The notes: a model not told the origin generated them from the letters alone. DNA of 64,000 nt from Nostoc sp. HK-01 (GCA_003990705.1 AP018318.1:2483501-2547500); one strand, 5' to 3'; shown: positions 10,057 through 19,457, counted from the stretch's first letter. Numbers and translations: made by a program.

Positions 10057-11354
10057 TAGAACCGCACAGGTAAAGCATCAAATCCCTTAAAAACTAAGGT
10101 ACTACGACGGGGAACGGGGGGTCTTGTCGAATCAAACTGAAGATTTGGGAACCGCTTCAGCAAAGTAGAGAAGCAAATATTTAATTCCATCCGAGCCAAA
10201 ACTGCACCTAGACAGAAATGGATACCAGGGCCAAACCCTAAATGTTCATTAGGCGATCGCTCAATGTCAAAATTGTCTGGTAGAGGAAATTTTGCTGGGT
10301 CGTGATTAGCTGCTGCTAATCCCAACGCAATCACACTACCTGCGGGAATTTTTTGACCACCAATTTCTATATTTTCTTTGGCAATGCGAAATACAAAGGA
10401 CACCGAACTGTCATAGCGGATGATTTCTTCAATCGCTGATGAAATGAGGGCGGGATTATCCTTGAGTTTCTGTAGCTGTTGGGGATGATTGAGCAAAGCT
10501 GATACCCCATTGGGGATTAAATCAGTAGTAGTTGAACGGCCAGCATTGAGAATGAGAATGCACAGGGAAGGTAATTCTGCAAAATCCAGGTTTTGCTCTA
10601 TGTAAGCCATTGTCAGCAAGCTAATCATATCTGTTCCTGGTTTTTGACGGCGTTCAGCTACGAGTTGGTTAATGAAAGCCGTGAATTGAGCAGCACTAGT
10701 ATCAGCTTTCCGCGCCAATTCTTCTATGTTCTTAGATGGAGCACCCCAGAAAGAACTGGTATCCGTTGCCCACTGAATTAGGTTAGCGCGATCACTTTCT
10801 GGTACACCAAAAATCTTGGCGATAATTAAGCTAGGTAAGGGTACAGATAGGTCAGAGACAATATCCATATAACCCTGATGTTGCACTTGATCTAATAAGG
10901 TATCAGTCGTTTTTTGAATAATGCTCCGCCAGCTTTCTAAAGCACGGGTTGTAAAGCCTTGATTCGCTAGTTTTCGCATCCGCGAGTGATCAGGTGGATC
11001 TTTTTCAATCATCGAGTTACCCGTCAGTTGCAAAAAGTTTTGAATCAAACTGACATCTAGATTACCCAATTGCTGAATAAACAAAGTCCGTCGGTCAGAA
11101 CTAAGCCGTTCATCTCGCAAGGCAGCTTCTACATCTTGATATCGAGTTAAAATCCAGTAGCCCAAAGATGCTTCATAGTGAACTGGATCTTCTTCGCGGA
11201 TACGTTTGTACAATGGATAGGGATTAGCAATTATTTCTGGTGCAAATAAGTCATAAGTTAAGGACTGATTGCGTTTTGCTAAACTACTTTGATTATCTTC
11301 TCCATTTAATCCTAAATGCTCTGGGGGAATTAATAGGGTAATAGGTGTATGCAT
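10056..11354 (-). CDS. Cytochrome P450
   Basis: Soluble bacterial class P450 of 432 residues, a heme-thiolate monooxygenase. The heme loop is FGPGIHFCLGAVLARME (Cys ligand near residue 382), and the ExxR motif is in EEIIRYDS. The I-helix reads LNAGRSTTTD: the acidic residue that usually precedes the conserved Thr (AGxET or AGxDT) is Ser here. Sequence style resembles CYP107/CYP110-like bacterial P450s; the substrate is unknown. No ferredoxin or reductase gene adjoins it. It is the first gene of the minus-strand block and is coupled to the DUF202 gene. Confidence 0.93.
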   Translation of the reverse strand: MHTPITLLIPPEHLGLNGEDNQSSLAKRNQSLTYDLFAPEIIANPYPLYKRIREEDPVHYEASLGYWILTRYQDVEAALRDERLSSDRRTLFIQQLGNLDVSLIQNFLQLTGNSMIEKDPPDHSRMRKLANQGFTTRALESWRSIIQKTTDTLLDQVQHQGYMDIVSDLSVPLPSLIIAKIFGVPESDRANLIQWATDTSSFWGAPSKNIEELARKADTSAAQFTAFINQLVAERRQKPGTDMISLLTMAYIEQNLDFAELPSLCILILNAGRSTTTDLIPNGVSALLNHPQQLQKLKDNPALISSAIEEIIRYDSSVSFVFRIAKENIEIGGQKIPAGSVIALGLAAANHDPAKFPLPDNFDIERSPNEHLGFGPGIHFCLGAVLARMELNICFSTLLKRFPNLQFDSTRPPVPRRSTLVFKGFDALPVRF

Positions 11355-11731
11355 AATTAGTAGGAGATGACTATGTTTGCGGAGTAGGATTTATAGCGTT
11401 GCATAAGTATGGGATGAATTGGTCGTTGAAACCGTTGGAAATACGTTCAAAATTGGGCGAAATCATCCCATGATATGGCTAACGCCAAGCTGCGCTAACA
11501 GTAACGCCGTGATTTATTTAAGCATTTTGAATTTTTTCCATGCCCAAAAGTCTTTCAACGAAACTATGAATGGTTTTCTCCTAAATTTAGAGTTGGTGAT
11601 CCCCCCAGAGTAAAAGTTTGATAAATAATTTATCTCTGCCGAACAAAAGATATATTTGCTATACAATTTCTACTTATGGAATGATTTGGGCAAAACTTTT
11701 TTATAGTAGTCTTTACTCGATGTGCGACTTA
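11355..11731. other. Non-coding spacer upstream of the P450 gene, with inverted and dispersed repeats
   Basis: No convincing gene. ATGGGATGA (11409-11417) and TCATCCCAT (11463-11471) form a perfect 9-bp inverted repeat with a 45-nt loop. A dispersed-repeat-like GGCTAACGCCAAGCTGCGCT follows at about 11477. A 64-codon open frame here (11419-11613) has no recognisable family or good start context. The P450 promoter should lie within the first 100-200 nt, but I cannot assign its boxes. Confidence 0.5.
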
Positions 11732-11944
11732 TGAGTAAAGAACGCCTGCAAAAGCTCCCAGAATTACATAAGCCACCAGCGTTAATATCACCTGCTGTTG
11801 TACATGATTCAAAATAGCGATAAACAAAGCTAAACCAAAATTGCGAGCAGTACAGAAAATCGCCAAGCTAGAACGCGTATCATCATCGAGTCTGCCTAAA
11901 GCTTGTCTAATTCCTAGAGAGGCAATCACCATAATTGCGATCGC
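11732..11944 (-). pseudogene. Fragment of a second BASS/SBF transporter gene (C-terminal part)
   Basis: This stretch aligns without gaps to 6261-6473 of the intact transporter gene, with roughly 20 mismatches over 213 bases by hand alignment (about 90% identical). It encodes about 67 residues of the C-terminal region (LDDDTRSSLAIFCTARNFG versus FDDDTQSTLAIFCIARNFG). The frame stops early and the N-terminal two thirds are missing. Similarity ends exactly at the GCGATCGC octamer at 11937-11944. It has the same orientation as the intact copy, so the two are direct repeats flanking the sulfatase-P450 block. Confidence 0.85.
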
Positions 11945-12085
11945 ATTTTCTATAAATGGAGTTGCAGAAATAGATTTTTATCTAATATTTGCTATTTTTG
12001 CGATCGCATTTTCTATAAATGGAGTTGCAGAAATAGATTTTGCTTTCGCATTTATTATTTTGGCGATCGCGTTTTCTATTAATGA
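11937..12085. repeat. HIP1-phased 63-bp tandem repeat
   Basis: GCGATCGC octamers begin at 11937, 12000 and 12063, exactly 63 bases apart. Each is followed by TTTTCTAT, and the first two units share about 43 bases including ATAAATGGAGTTGCAGAAAT. The third unit is partial and diverged. As 63 is a multiple of three, a plus-strand frame (11841-12170) stays open across it, giving two copies of AIAFSINGVAEIDF and a partial third; I do not regard this as a proven gene. Confidence 0.85.
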
Positions 12086-12141
12086 ATCAATTTTTCCTAA
12101 GTCAGTTTCTCTATTAAATTTTCACTTCCAATTACTTTGTA

Positions 12142-12172
12142 TTTTAGGGCAGGCAAAATGCCTACCCTAAAA
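12142..12172 (-). terminator. Hairpin after ndhH
   Basis: TTTTAGGGCAGGCA and TGCCTACCCTAAAA pair with one mismatch around a 3-nt loop, 11 nt downstream of the ndhH stop. It resembles the hairpin at 20551-20577 in stem, loop and flanking A/T, so both may belong to one dispersed hairpin family that can serve as a terminator. Confidence 0.6.
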
Positions 12173-12182
12173 GAATCATCGC

Positions 12183-13367
12183 TTATCTGTCTACAGATCC
12201 CATGATTACGTCAATACTACCGAGAATCACCACAACATCTGCAACTTTCATACCCCGCAATAAATGAGGCAGAATTTGTAAGTTGTTGAAATCTGCTGGG
12301 CGAATTTTCCAGCGCCAAGGGAAGACATTATCATCACCAACGAGATAAATGCCTAATTCACCTTTACCGCTTTCGACACGGGCATAAATTTCACCTGCGG
12401 GCATTTTAAAAGTGGGGGAAACTTTCTTGCCAATAAACTGGTAATCAAAAGCATCCCACTCGGATTTTTTGCCAGCAGCTAGGCGTTTAGCTTCTAGGTT
12501 TTCGTAGGGGCCGCCGGGTAGTCCTTTGATGGCTTGCTTGATAATTTTCACGGATTCGCGCATTTCTCGCATCCGCACCATGTAACGGGCTAAACAATCA
12601 CCAGTAGTTTCCCACTGAACGTCCCAGTCAAAATCGTCATAGCACTCGTAATGGTCAACTTTACGCAAATCCCACTTCACGCCAGAAGCGCGTAACATAG
12701 GGCCAGACAGCCCCCAGTTAATTGCTTCTTCGCGGGTAATTGTGCCAATACCTTCAATACGACGGCGGAAGATGGGGTTATTGGTAACTAACTTTTCGTA
12801 TTCATCAACTACAGGTAAAAAGTAGTCACAAAATTCGAGACACTTATCTACCCAACCATAAGGCAAATCAGCAGCTACACCACCAACGCGGAAGTAGTTG
12901 TTATTTACCATCCGGTAGCCTGTAGCCGCTTCCCACAAATCGTAAATCATCTCCCGTTCTCGGAACTGATAGAAGAAGGGAGTTTGTGCGCCCACGTCAG
13001 CCAGGAACGGGCCGAACCACAGCAAATGGTTGGCGATGCGATTTAGTTCTAGCATAATGACGCGGATGTAGCTGGCGCGTTTTGGTACAGCCACACCAGC
13101 TAACTTTTCTGGGGCGTTAACAGTGACAGCTTCGTTAAACATTCCCGCTGCATAGTCCCATCGACTAACGTAGGGGACGTACATAACAGTGGTGCGGTTC
13201 TCGGCAATTTTTTCCATACCTCGGTGTAGGTAGCCGATGACCGGTTCACAATCAATGACATCCTCGCCATCCAATGTGACAATTAGCCTCAGAACCCCGT
13301 GCATTGAGGGGTGGTGTGGCCCCATATTCAGCACCATTGGTTCAGTACGGGTTTCTAGTCTTGCCAT
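12183..13367 (-). CDS. ndhH: NAD(P)H-quinone oxidoreductase subunit H (NDH-1)
   Basis: 49-kDa-type subunit of the peripheral arm of the thylakoid NDH-1 complex, which passes electrons from ferredoxin to plastoquinone in respiration and cyclic flow around photosystem I. The 394-residue length is that of cyanobacterial and plastid NdhH. Conserved features are [14 protein letters not shown] near the N-terminus, [14 protein letters not shown], and the C-terminal [16 protein letters not shown]. It stands alone here, as is usual for cyanobacteria where ndhH is not part of one large nuo-like operon. The hairpin at 12142 probably ends its transcript. Confidence 0.97.
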   Translation of the reverse strand: MARLETRTEPMVLNMGPHHPSMHGVLRLIVTLDGEDVIDCEPVIGYLHRGMEKIAENRTTVMYVPYVSRWDYAAGMFNEAVTVNAPEKLAGVAVPKRASYIRVIMLELNRIANHLLWFGPFLADVGAQTPFFYQFREREMIYDLWEAATGYRMVNNNYFRVGGVAADLPYGWVDKCLEFCDYFLPVVDEYEKLVTNNPIFRRRIEGIGTITREEAINWGLSGPMLRASGVKWDLRKVDHYECYDDFDWDVQWETTGDCLARYMVRMREMRESVKIIKQAIKGLPGGPYENLEAKRLAAGKKSEWDAFDYQFIGKKVSPTFKMPAGEIYARVESGKGELGIYLVGDDNVFPWRWKIRPADFNNLQILPHLLRGMKVADVVVILGSIDVIMGSVDR

Positions 13368-13997
13368 AAATTCCGTGTTCTCCCATGATCAAAAGTTGAA
13401 TGGAACCGCGTAGATGCCAACCAGACCGATAAAATCGTGTCTGCCAAAATTAAGTTTGTAGGGGCAATAACTTGAGGGTAAACCCTACATCCATTGCCAA
13501 TACAGAAGTTTGTTGGAGAAGAGGTGGCAGCAGAGGGATTTTATGATGTTTCTTTTTGTTTCACTTCTTCAACTATTATATGGAGCTTGAGATGCCGGAA
13601 ATTCAGGCATCGGAATTTTTTCAACTCTGTGTTAGCAAATCGAAAAATTTTTCTCCTCAAGTGCGATCGCAAAGCTTCATCTATTTTAAGTACAAGCACA
13701 GTAGCTTTTAAAGCAATGTTGTACTTAGAATAATCCTAGGGGTCATCTTATAGGAGAGCTTGGTAATTTACTGAATTTAACTAATTTTTCATAATCCAAA
13801 ATGTTCTGTTGTAAATCTGTCTCTGTATATTTCTATCAGTTTTAACTGCAAGTTGATACTCAAAAAACTGATATGAGGCATTAAGAAGATACATGATTGT
13901 GATAATTGCTGGAGCAATGGGAATAATTAAATAAGAAGCTCTTCCATAACTAGCGAAGATTTTATTAAAAATTTTGTCCCTTTAAAATTAAAAATCA
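13368..13997. other. 630-nt spacer between ndhH and the giant kinase gene
   Basis: No recognisable gene; the 79-codon frame at 13494-13733 has no family I know and may be a relic. GATGCC (13591) and GGCATC (13606) form a hairpin followed by a T-run, like a plus-strand terminator, although no plus-strand gene precedes it. A GTAGGG/CCCTAC inverted pair lies near 13459-13488. The last 200 nt are AT-rich and should hold the kinase promoter. The ndhH promoter should lie in the first 100 nt. Confidence 0.45.
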
Positions 13998-16900
13998 ATG
14001 GCACACCTTACAGAATATCCAATTAAAGCCACGCTCCATGAAGGAATTCAAACTATTATCTATCGCACTCAAATACCAGAAACTCAACAACAAGTTATTC
14101 TCAAGTTACTAAAAAATGAATATCCTAAATTGGAAGCTTTTACTCGCTTAAAAAATGAGTATTTAATTCAGCAAAATCTAGATTCTCCTTATATTATTAA
14201 GGCTATCTGTTTAGAGAATTTTGAGCATCGTGTAGGACTAATATTAGAGGATTTTGGTGGGCAGTCTCTAGCACAAATTCTTAAAAATAAAGAACTTGAA
14301 TTAACTCAATCTTTAAAAATCAGTATTCAATTAACTAAAGCTTTAGATTATCTTCATCAACACCAAATTATTCATAAAGATATTAAACCTAGTAATATCA
14401 TTATTAACTCGCAAACAAATTTAGTTAAACTTGCTGACTTTGGTATAGCCTCGCGTTTAAATAAAGAAACTCCCCAATTTACTAATCCTAACTGTGTTGA
14501 AGGGACACTCGCCTATATGTCCCCTGAACAAACAGGGAGAATGAATCGCATTCTTGACTATCGGAGTGATTTTTATTCTCTGGGTGTAACTTTATATGAA
14601 ATGCTCACTCAGCAAATACCTTTTTTCAGCCCAGATCCCCTGGAAGTTGTTTACCGACATATTGCAGTTACAGCAATCAATCCTCAGTCTTTAAATCCCA
14701 ACATTCCCACCGCAGTTTCAGAAATCGTCATGAAACTGATGTCCAAAAATGCTGAAGATCGGTATCAAAGTGCAACAGGATTATTAGTTGATTTAGAAAC
14801 TTGTCTGGAAGAATTAGAAAGTAGAGGAGAAATTACTAACTTTATTCCAGGTCGTTTAGATGTTTTAAGTCAGTTATTAATCCCGCAAAAGTTATATGGA
14901 CGAGAAGTACAAGTCAATGAGCTATTAACTGCGTTTGAACGAGTTAATTCTGGAACTAGCGAAATTATGCTAGTTTCTGGATATTCTGGTATTGGCAAAT
15001 CTGCGTTAGTTAATGAAGTTAATAAACCAATTACCCAACGTCAAGGTTACTTTATTTCCGGGAAATTCGACCAATTAAAGCGGAATGTTCCCTACGCTTC
15101 ATTAATTCAGGCTTTTACTTATTTAGTGCGCTGTTTATTGACTGAAAATCAGGAAAAAATAGCAACATGGAAAACCAAAATATTAGCAGCATTAGGTAGT
15201 AATGGAAAGGTTATTACTGATGTTATTCCTGAAGTTGAATTAATTATTGGCAAACAACCAGAAGTTCCAGAACTAGGAGCAACAGAATCTCAAAATCGCT
15301 TTCATCGTGTTTTTGAAGATTTCATCCAAGTTTTTACGCAAAAAGAACATCCCTTAGTTATCTTTTTAGATGATTTACAATGGGCAGATTCTGCCACTTT
15401 AAACTTAATTAAACTGCTCACGACTAACTCTAAGAGCCAATATTTGTTATTTATCGGTGCATATAGAGATAATGAAGTCAGCCCCACTCATCCTTTAATT
15501 CAAACAATTGAAGAAATTCAGCTTACTGGCACAATTGTTAATAATCTTATCCTACAGCCTTTAGATTTAAATCATGTTAATCAACTGATTGCTGAGACTT
15601 TGCAAGCAAGTCGCTATACCCAAGAGAGAGATGTAAAGTCTACAGCTTTTGAACAGCAAATTAGCCAATTAGCCGAATTAATTTTTAATAAAACAGGCGG
15701 TAATCCCTTCTTTTTAACCCAATTACTACAAGTACTTTATCAAGAATACTTGTTGAGCTTTGATTTTAATAGTCAACAATGGCAGTGGAATTTAAAAAAA
15801 ATCCAATCAATTGGCATCACTGATAAAAATGTAGTGGAACTGGTTGCCAGTCGTCTAGAAAAACTACCTCAAGTCACCCAAGAAGTTTTGAAATTAGCAG
15901 CTTGTGTAGGCGATAGATTTAGTCTAGATGTACTGACAATCATCAATGAAAAATCCCCATCAACGACAGCCAATGAATTATATCCTGCTTTACAAGCAGG
16001 ATTAATTCTGCCTTTAAATGAAAACTATCGGATTCCTTTAGTTTTTAATCAAGAAGAAGCGGTCAAGTTAAAATTTGAGACTGCCAAAATCAGTTATAAA
16101 TTTTTACACGATAGAGTACAACAAGCTGCCTATTCATTAATTCCCGAATCGCAAAAGCAAGCGACTCATTTAAAAATAGGTCAGTTGCTTGTCCAAAATA
16201 CTCCCAAAGAGGAAATAGAAGCGAATATTTTTGATATTGTCAACCAATTAAATGTAGGCGTTAATTCGTTAATTGAGCAATCGCCAAAAACGGAATTGGC
16301 AAACTTGAATTTAATTGCTGGACGTAAGGCAAAAGCATCGACAGCTTATGAGGCTGCTTTAAAATATTACAAAATTGGCATAGAACTTTTAAGTGTAGAT
16401 GCTTGGCATACTGAATATAACTTAGCGCTAGGTTTATATGAAGGCGGTGCTGAAGTCGCTTATCTTGGTGGCAATTTTGCCCAGATGCAGCAATGGGCGA
16501 ATGTAGTGCTACTAGAGGCTCAAACCTTACTAGAGAAAGTGAAGGTATATGAAGTACAAATTATTGCCTCGATTATCCAAGGTCAACAATTAAAAGCCAT
16601 TCAGACAGCATTATCAGTGCTGCAATTACTAGGAATTAAAATTCCCGATAAACCAACAGCAGTTGAGTATGAACAAAGGATAGAGGAAATTACAGCTAAT
16701 TTACAAGAAAGAGCGATCGCAGATTTAATCAACTTACCATTAATGACCGATCTGCAAAAGATAGCAGCAATGAGAATTCTAATGGGAGTTCTCCCTGCGG
16801 CTTTCCAAACTGCGCCTGAGTTAATGCCTCTCATTGCCTATGAAATGGTGATTTTATCTTTAAAATATGGCAATACATCTGTTTCTGCATACGGTTATAG

Positions 16901-19427
16901 CTTATATGGATTACTGCTTTGCGGAGTCCAAGGGAAAATTGATGTTGGCTATGGATTTGGAAAACTGGCATTAAATTTAGTCTCACAATTTAATTCTGAA
17001 GAACTAAAAGCGAAAATCCTCACAGTTGTTAGCGCTCATGTTATGCACTGGCAAGAGCATATTCAAGAGACATTCATCACCGCTAAACAAGGATATGCTA
17101 GTGGTTTAGAAACCGGGGATTTAGAATATGCTGGGTATTGTGGATATATCTATCCTTATCATTCATTTTGGTTAGGTAAAGAACTCTGGATTTTAGAAAA
17201 AGAACTGGCAGCTTATTGTGAATCACTGAAAAAAATCCAGCAACAAGTTGCCTTAACTTGGAACTCAATATATTTGCAAACAGTATTAAATTTGAAGGGC
17301 AGTCCAGAGAATGTTTGCTGTTTAATGGGTGAAGCTTACGATGAACGAGTGATGTTACCAGTGCATCAGCAGGTGAATGACTTGTACACGATGAACCACC
17401 TGTTTATTAATAAGTTGATGCTTGCTTATATGTTCGGTGAACATCAGCAAGCTGTAGAATATGCAGCAATGACAGAAAAATCTTTAGGCGGCGTTACGGG
17501 GCTATTTGTTGTTCCCTTATTTTATTTTTATGATTCTTTAGCACAACTGGCCAATTATCATACAGTTTTAGAATCTACGCAGCCAGAAATTTTAGAAAAA
17601 GTCCGAAATAATCAGCGAAAAATGGAACTTTGGGCGAATCATGCACCCATGAATCACCTGCATAAATTTTATTTAGTTGAGGCAGAAATATCTAGAGTTT
17701 TGCAGCGCCATCTAGAGGCGATGGATTACTATGAACTTGCAATTCAAAACTCACAAGCAAATAGTTATCTCTTAGATGAAGCTTTAGCATACCAGTTAGC
17801 TGGAGAATTTTATCAGTCTTTAGGGAAAGAATTAATCCAGCAAGCTTATATCACTAAAGCTTATTATGCCTGTATTCGTTGGGGTGCGATCGCCAAAGTT
17901 AAATACTTAGAAGTAAAATATCCTTTTTTAGTTAAACAAACCACTAATACCGAAACTTTTACGTTCAAACCAGATATCACTCACATGACAACTACCACTA
18001 CTACCAGTAGTGGTTTAAGTGATTTCTTGGACTTAAATACTTTTGTTAAAGTTTCTCAAGCAATCACCAATGAAATTGTTTTAGAAAATTTGTTGGGTAA
18101 GTTAATCAAAATTTTGTTAGAAAATGCTGCTGCCCAAAAAGCCATATTACTACTAGTAAAAGAAAATCAGCTATATATCGAAGCTGCGGGTAATGCTGTA
18201 GATGAGATAGCCACAGTTTTACACTCAATGCCTGTTGAGGATTATCAAGGTTTACCTGTGTCTGTGATTAATTATGTTTTCCGCACTCAGGAAAACTTGA
18301 TATTAAATGATGCGATCGCTACTGAGCCTTTTAACCTAGATAGATATATCCAAGCATCAAAATCTAAATCATTACTTTGTTTGCCAATTATCTATCAATC
18401 AAAACTCACTGGGATTATTTATTTAGAAAATCAACTGTCAACTGGGGCATTTATTCCCGAAAGAGTCCAAGTATTAAAAGTCTTGATTTCTCAAATGGCG
18501 ATCGCTATTGAAAATGCTCGGTTATATGCTAACGAACAAGATAAGTCTCGACAATTATCCCACTCTTTACAAGACTTACAGGCGGCACAATTACAAATTA
18601 TCCAAAGTGAAAAGATGTCATCTTTAGGCAATTTAGTTGCCGGAGTAGCACACGAAATTAACAATCCATTGAGCTTTATTTCCGGTAATCTTGACTTAGC
18701 CAAAGATGCTGTAAATGATTTAATTGACTACCTGCAACTTTATCAGGCAACCTTTCCTAGCACTGGAGATGAAATTGCTGATAAAGCTGAAGAAATAGAT
18801 ATAGATATCCTGTTGGATGAATTACCCAAAATGATTGATGGGATGAAAACAGGTACAAAACGAATTAGGGAAATTAGTACTTCACTGCGTACTTTTTCAC
18901 GCGCCGATACTAAATCTAAAGTATCAGCGAATATCCATGATGGGATTAACAGTACCTTGATGATTTTACAACATCGCTTAAAAGCTAATTCTGATCATCC
19001 TGGTGTCCAAGTTATTAAAGAGTATGGCAATATTCCCTTAGTAGAATGTTACCTAGGACAGCTTAATCAAGTCTTTATGAATATCTTGGCTAATGCCATT
19101 GATGCTTTAGAAGAAGCTTACTCTGCCCATAAAATGTCTGATAATTCAGCAGATATTAATAACATAATTACTATTAAAACAGAAGTAGATCATCTTAATC
19201 AATATGTAGTAATTAAAATTAAAGATAATGCACAAGGTATGTCAGAAGAAGTTAAAGCATGTATTTTTGACCATTTATTTACTACTAAAACTGTTGGTAA
19301 AGGCACAGGATTAGGTCTATCTATAAGTCGGCAAATCATTGTTGATAATCATGGTGGTAGTTTAAATTGTGAGTCTGTTTTAGGAGCAGGTACAGAATTT
19401 ATAATTTCTATTCCTATCTCTTGTTGA
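13998..19427 (+). CDS. Giant Ser/Thr kinase - AAA-type ATPase - GAF - histidine kinase hybrid
   Basis: An 1809-residue cytoplasmic signalling protein. Residues 1-270 form a eukaryotic-type Ser/Thr kinase with IIHKDIKPSNI near 123 (HRD position reads HKD), ADFGIA and SPEQTGRMN; the glycine loop is weak. Residues 300-650 form an AAA/STAND-type ATPase with Walker A SGYSGIGKSAL (about 327) and Walker B VIFLDDLQWAD. A long helical, TPR-like region (700-1310) follows. Residues 1340-1510 form a GAF domain, then a coiled coil and a histidine kinase: H-box AHEINNPLSF (His near 1551), N-box NILANAIDAL and G2 GKGTGLGLSIS near 1768. This trifunctional architecture is typical of filamentous cyanobacteria. 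No cognate response regulator lies next to it. Ligand and targets are unknown. Confidence 0.95.
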   Translation: MAHLTEYPIKATLHEGIQTIIYRTQIPETQQQVILKLLKNEYPKLEAFTRLKNEYLIQQNLDSPYIIKAICLENFEHRVGLILEDFGGQSLAQILKNKELELTQSLKISIQLTKALDYLHQHQIIHKDIKPSNIIINSQTNLVKLADFGIASRLNKETPQFTNPNCVEGTLAYMSPEQTGRMNRILDYRSDFYSLGVTLYEMLTQQIPFFSPDPLEVVYRHIAVTAINPQSLNPNIPTAVSEIVMKLMSKNAEDRYQSATGLLVDLETCLEELESRGEITNFIPGRLDVLSQLLIPQKLYGREVQVNELLTAFERVNSGTSEIMLVSGYSGIGKSALVNEVNKPITQRQGYFISGKFDQLKRNVPYASLIQAFTYLVRCLLTENQEKIATWKTKILAALGSNGKVITDVIPEVELIIGKQPEVPELGATESQNRFHRVFEDFIQVFTQKEHPLVIFLDDLQWADSATLNLIKLLTTNSKSQYLLFIGAYRDNEVSPTHPLIQTIEEIQLTGTIVNNLILQPLDLNHVNQLIAETLQASRYTQERDVKSTAFEQQISQLAELIFNKTGGNPFFLTQLLQVLYQEYLLSFDFNSQQWQWNLKKIQSIGITDKNVVELVASRLEKLPQVTQEVLKLAACVGDRFSLDVLTIINEKSPSTTANELYPALQAGLILPLNENYRIPLVFNQEEAVKLKFETAKISYKFLHDRVQQAAYSLIPESQKQATHLKIGQLLVQNTPKEEIEANIFDIVNQLNVGVNSLIEQSPKTELANLNLIAGRKAKASTAYEAALKYYKIGIELLSVDAWHTEYNLALGLYEGGAEVAYLGGNFAQMQQWANVVLLEAQTLLEKVKVYEVQIIASIIQGQQLKAIQTALSVLQLLGIKIPDKPTAVEYEQRIEEITANLQERAIADLINLPLMTDLQKIAAMRILMGVLPAAFQTAPELMPLIAYEMVILSLKYGNTSVSAYGYSLYGLLLCGVQGKIDVGYGFGKLALNLVSQFNSEELKAKILTVVSAHVMHWQEHIQETFITAKQGYASGLETGDLEYAGYCGYIYPYHSFWLGKELWILEKELAAYCESLKKIQQQVALTWNSIYLQTVLNLKGSPENVCCLMGEAYDERVMLPVHQQVNDLYTMNHLFINKLMLAYMFGEHQQAVEYAAMTEKSLGGVTGLFVVPLFYFYDSLAQLANYHTVLESTQPEILEKVRNNQRKMELWANHAPMNHLHKFYLVEAEISRVLQRHLEAMDYYELAIQNSQANSYLLDEALAYQLAGEFYQSLGKELIQQAYITKAYYACIRWGAIAKVKYLEVKYPFLVKQTTNTETFTFKPDITHMTTTTTTSSGLSDFLDLNTFVKVSQAITNEIVLENLLGKLIKILLENAAAQKAILLLVKENQLYIEAAGNAVDEIATVLHSMPVEDYQGLPVSVINYVFRTQENLILNDAIATEPFNLDRYIQASKSKSLLCLPIIYQSKLTGIIYLENQLSTGAFIPERVQVLKVLISQMAIAIENARLYANEQDKSRQLSHSLQDLQAAQLQIIQSEKMSSLGNLVAGVAHEINNPLSFISGNLDLAKDAVNDLIDYLQLYQATFPSTGDEIADKAEEIDIDILLDELPKMIDGMKTGTKRIREISTSLRTFSRADTKSKVSANIHDGINSTLMILQHRLKANSDHPGVQVIKEYGNIPLVECYLGQLNQVFMNILANAIDALEEAYSAHKMSDNSADINNIITIKTEVDHLNQYVVIKIKDNAQGMSEEVKACIFDHLFTTKTVGKGTGLGLSISRQIIVDNHGGSLNCESVLGAGTEFIISIPISC

Positions 19428-19457
19428 GCATTAACTATTGATAATTATTTAATCTAT

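Noticed and set aside
11419-11613. 64-codon plus-strand frame upstream of the transporter fragment
   Set aside because: No recognisable family, lies over an inverted and a dispersed repeat, no convincing ribosome site.
11841-12170. 109-codon frame spanning the 63-bp tandem repeat
   Set aside because: Its first part is antisense to the transporter fragment and the rest is repeat translation; stays open because the unit is a multiple of three.
13494-13733. 79-codon frame between ndhH and the giant kinase
   Set aside because: No family, poor start context, contains a terminator-like hairpin.
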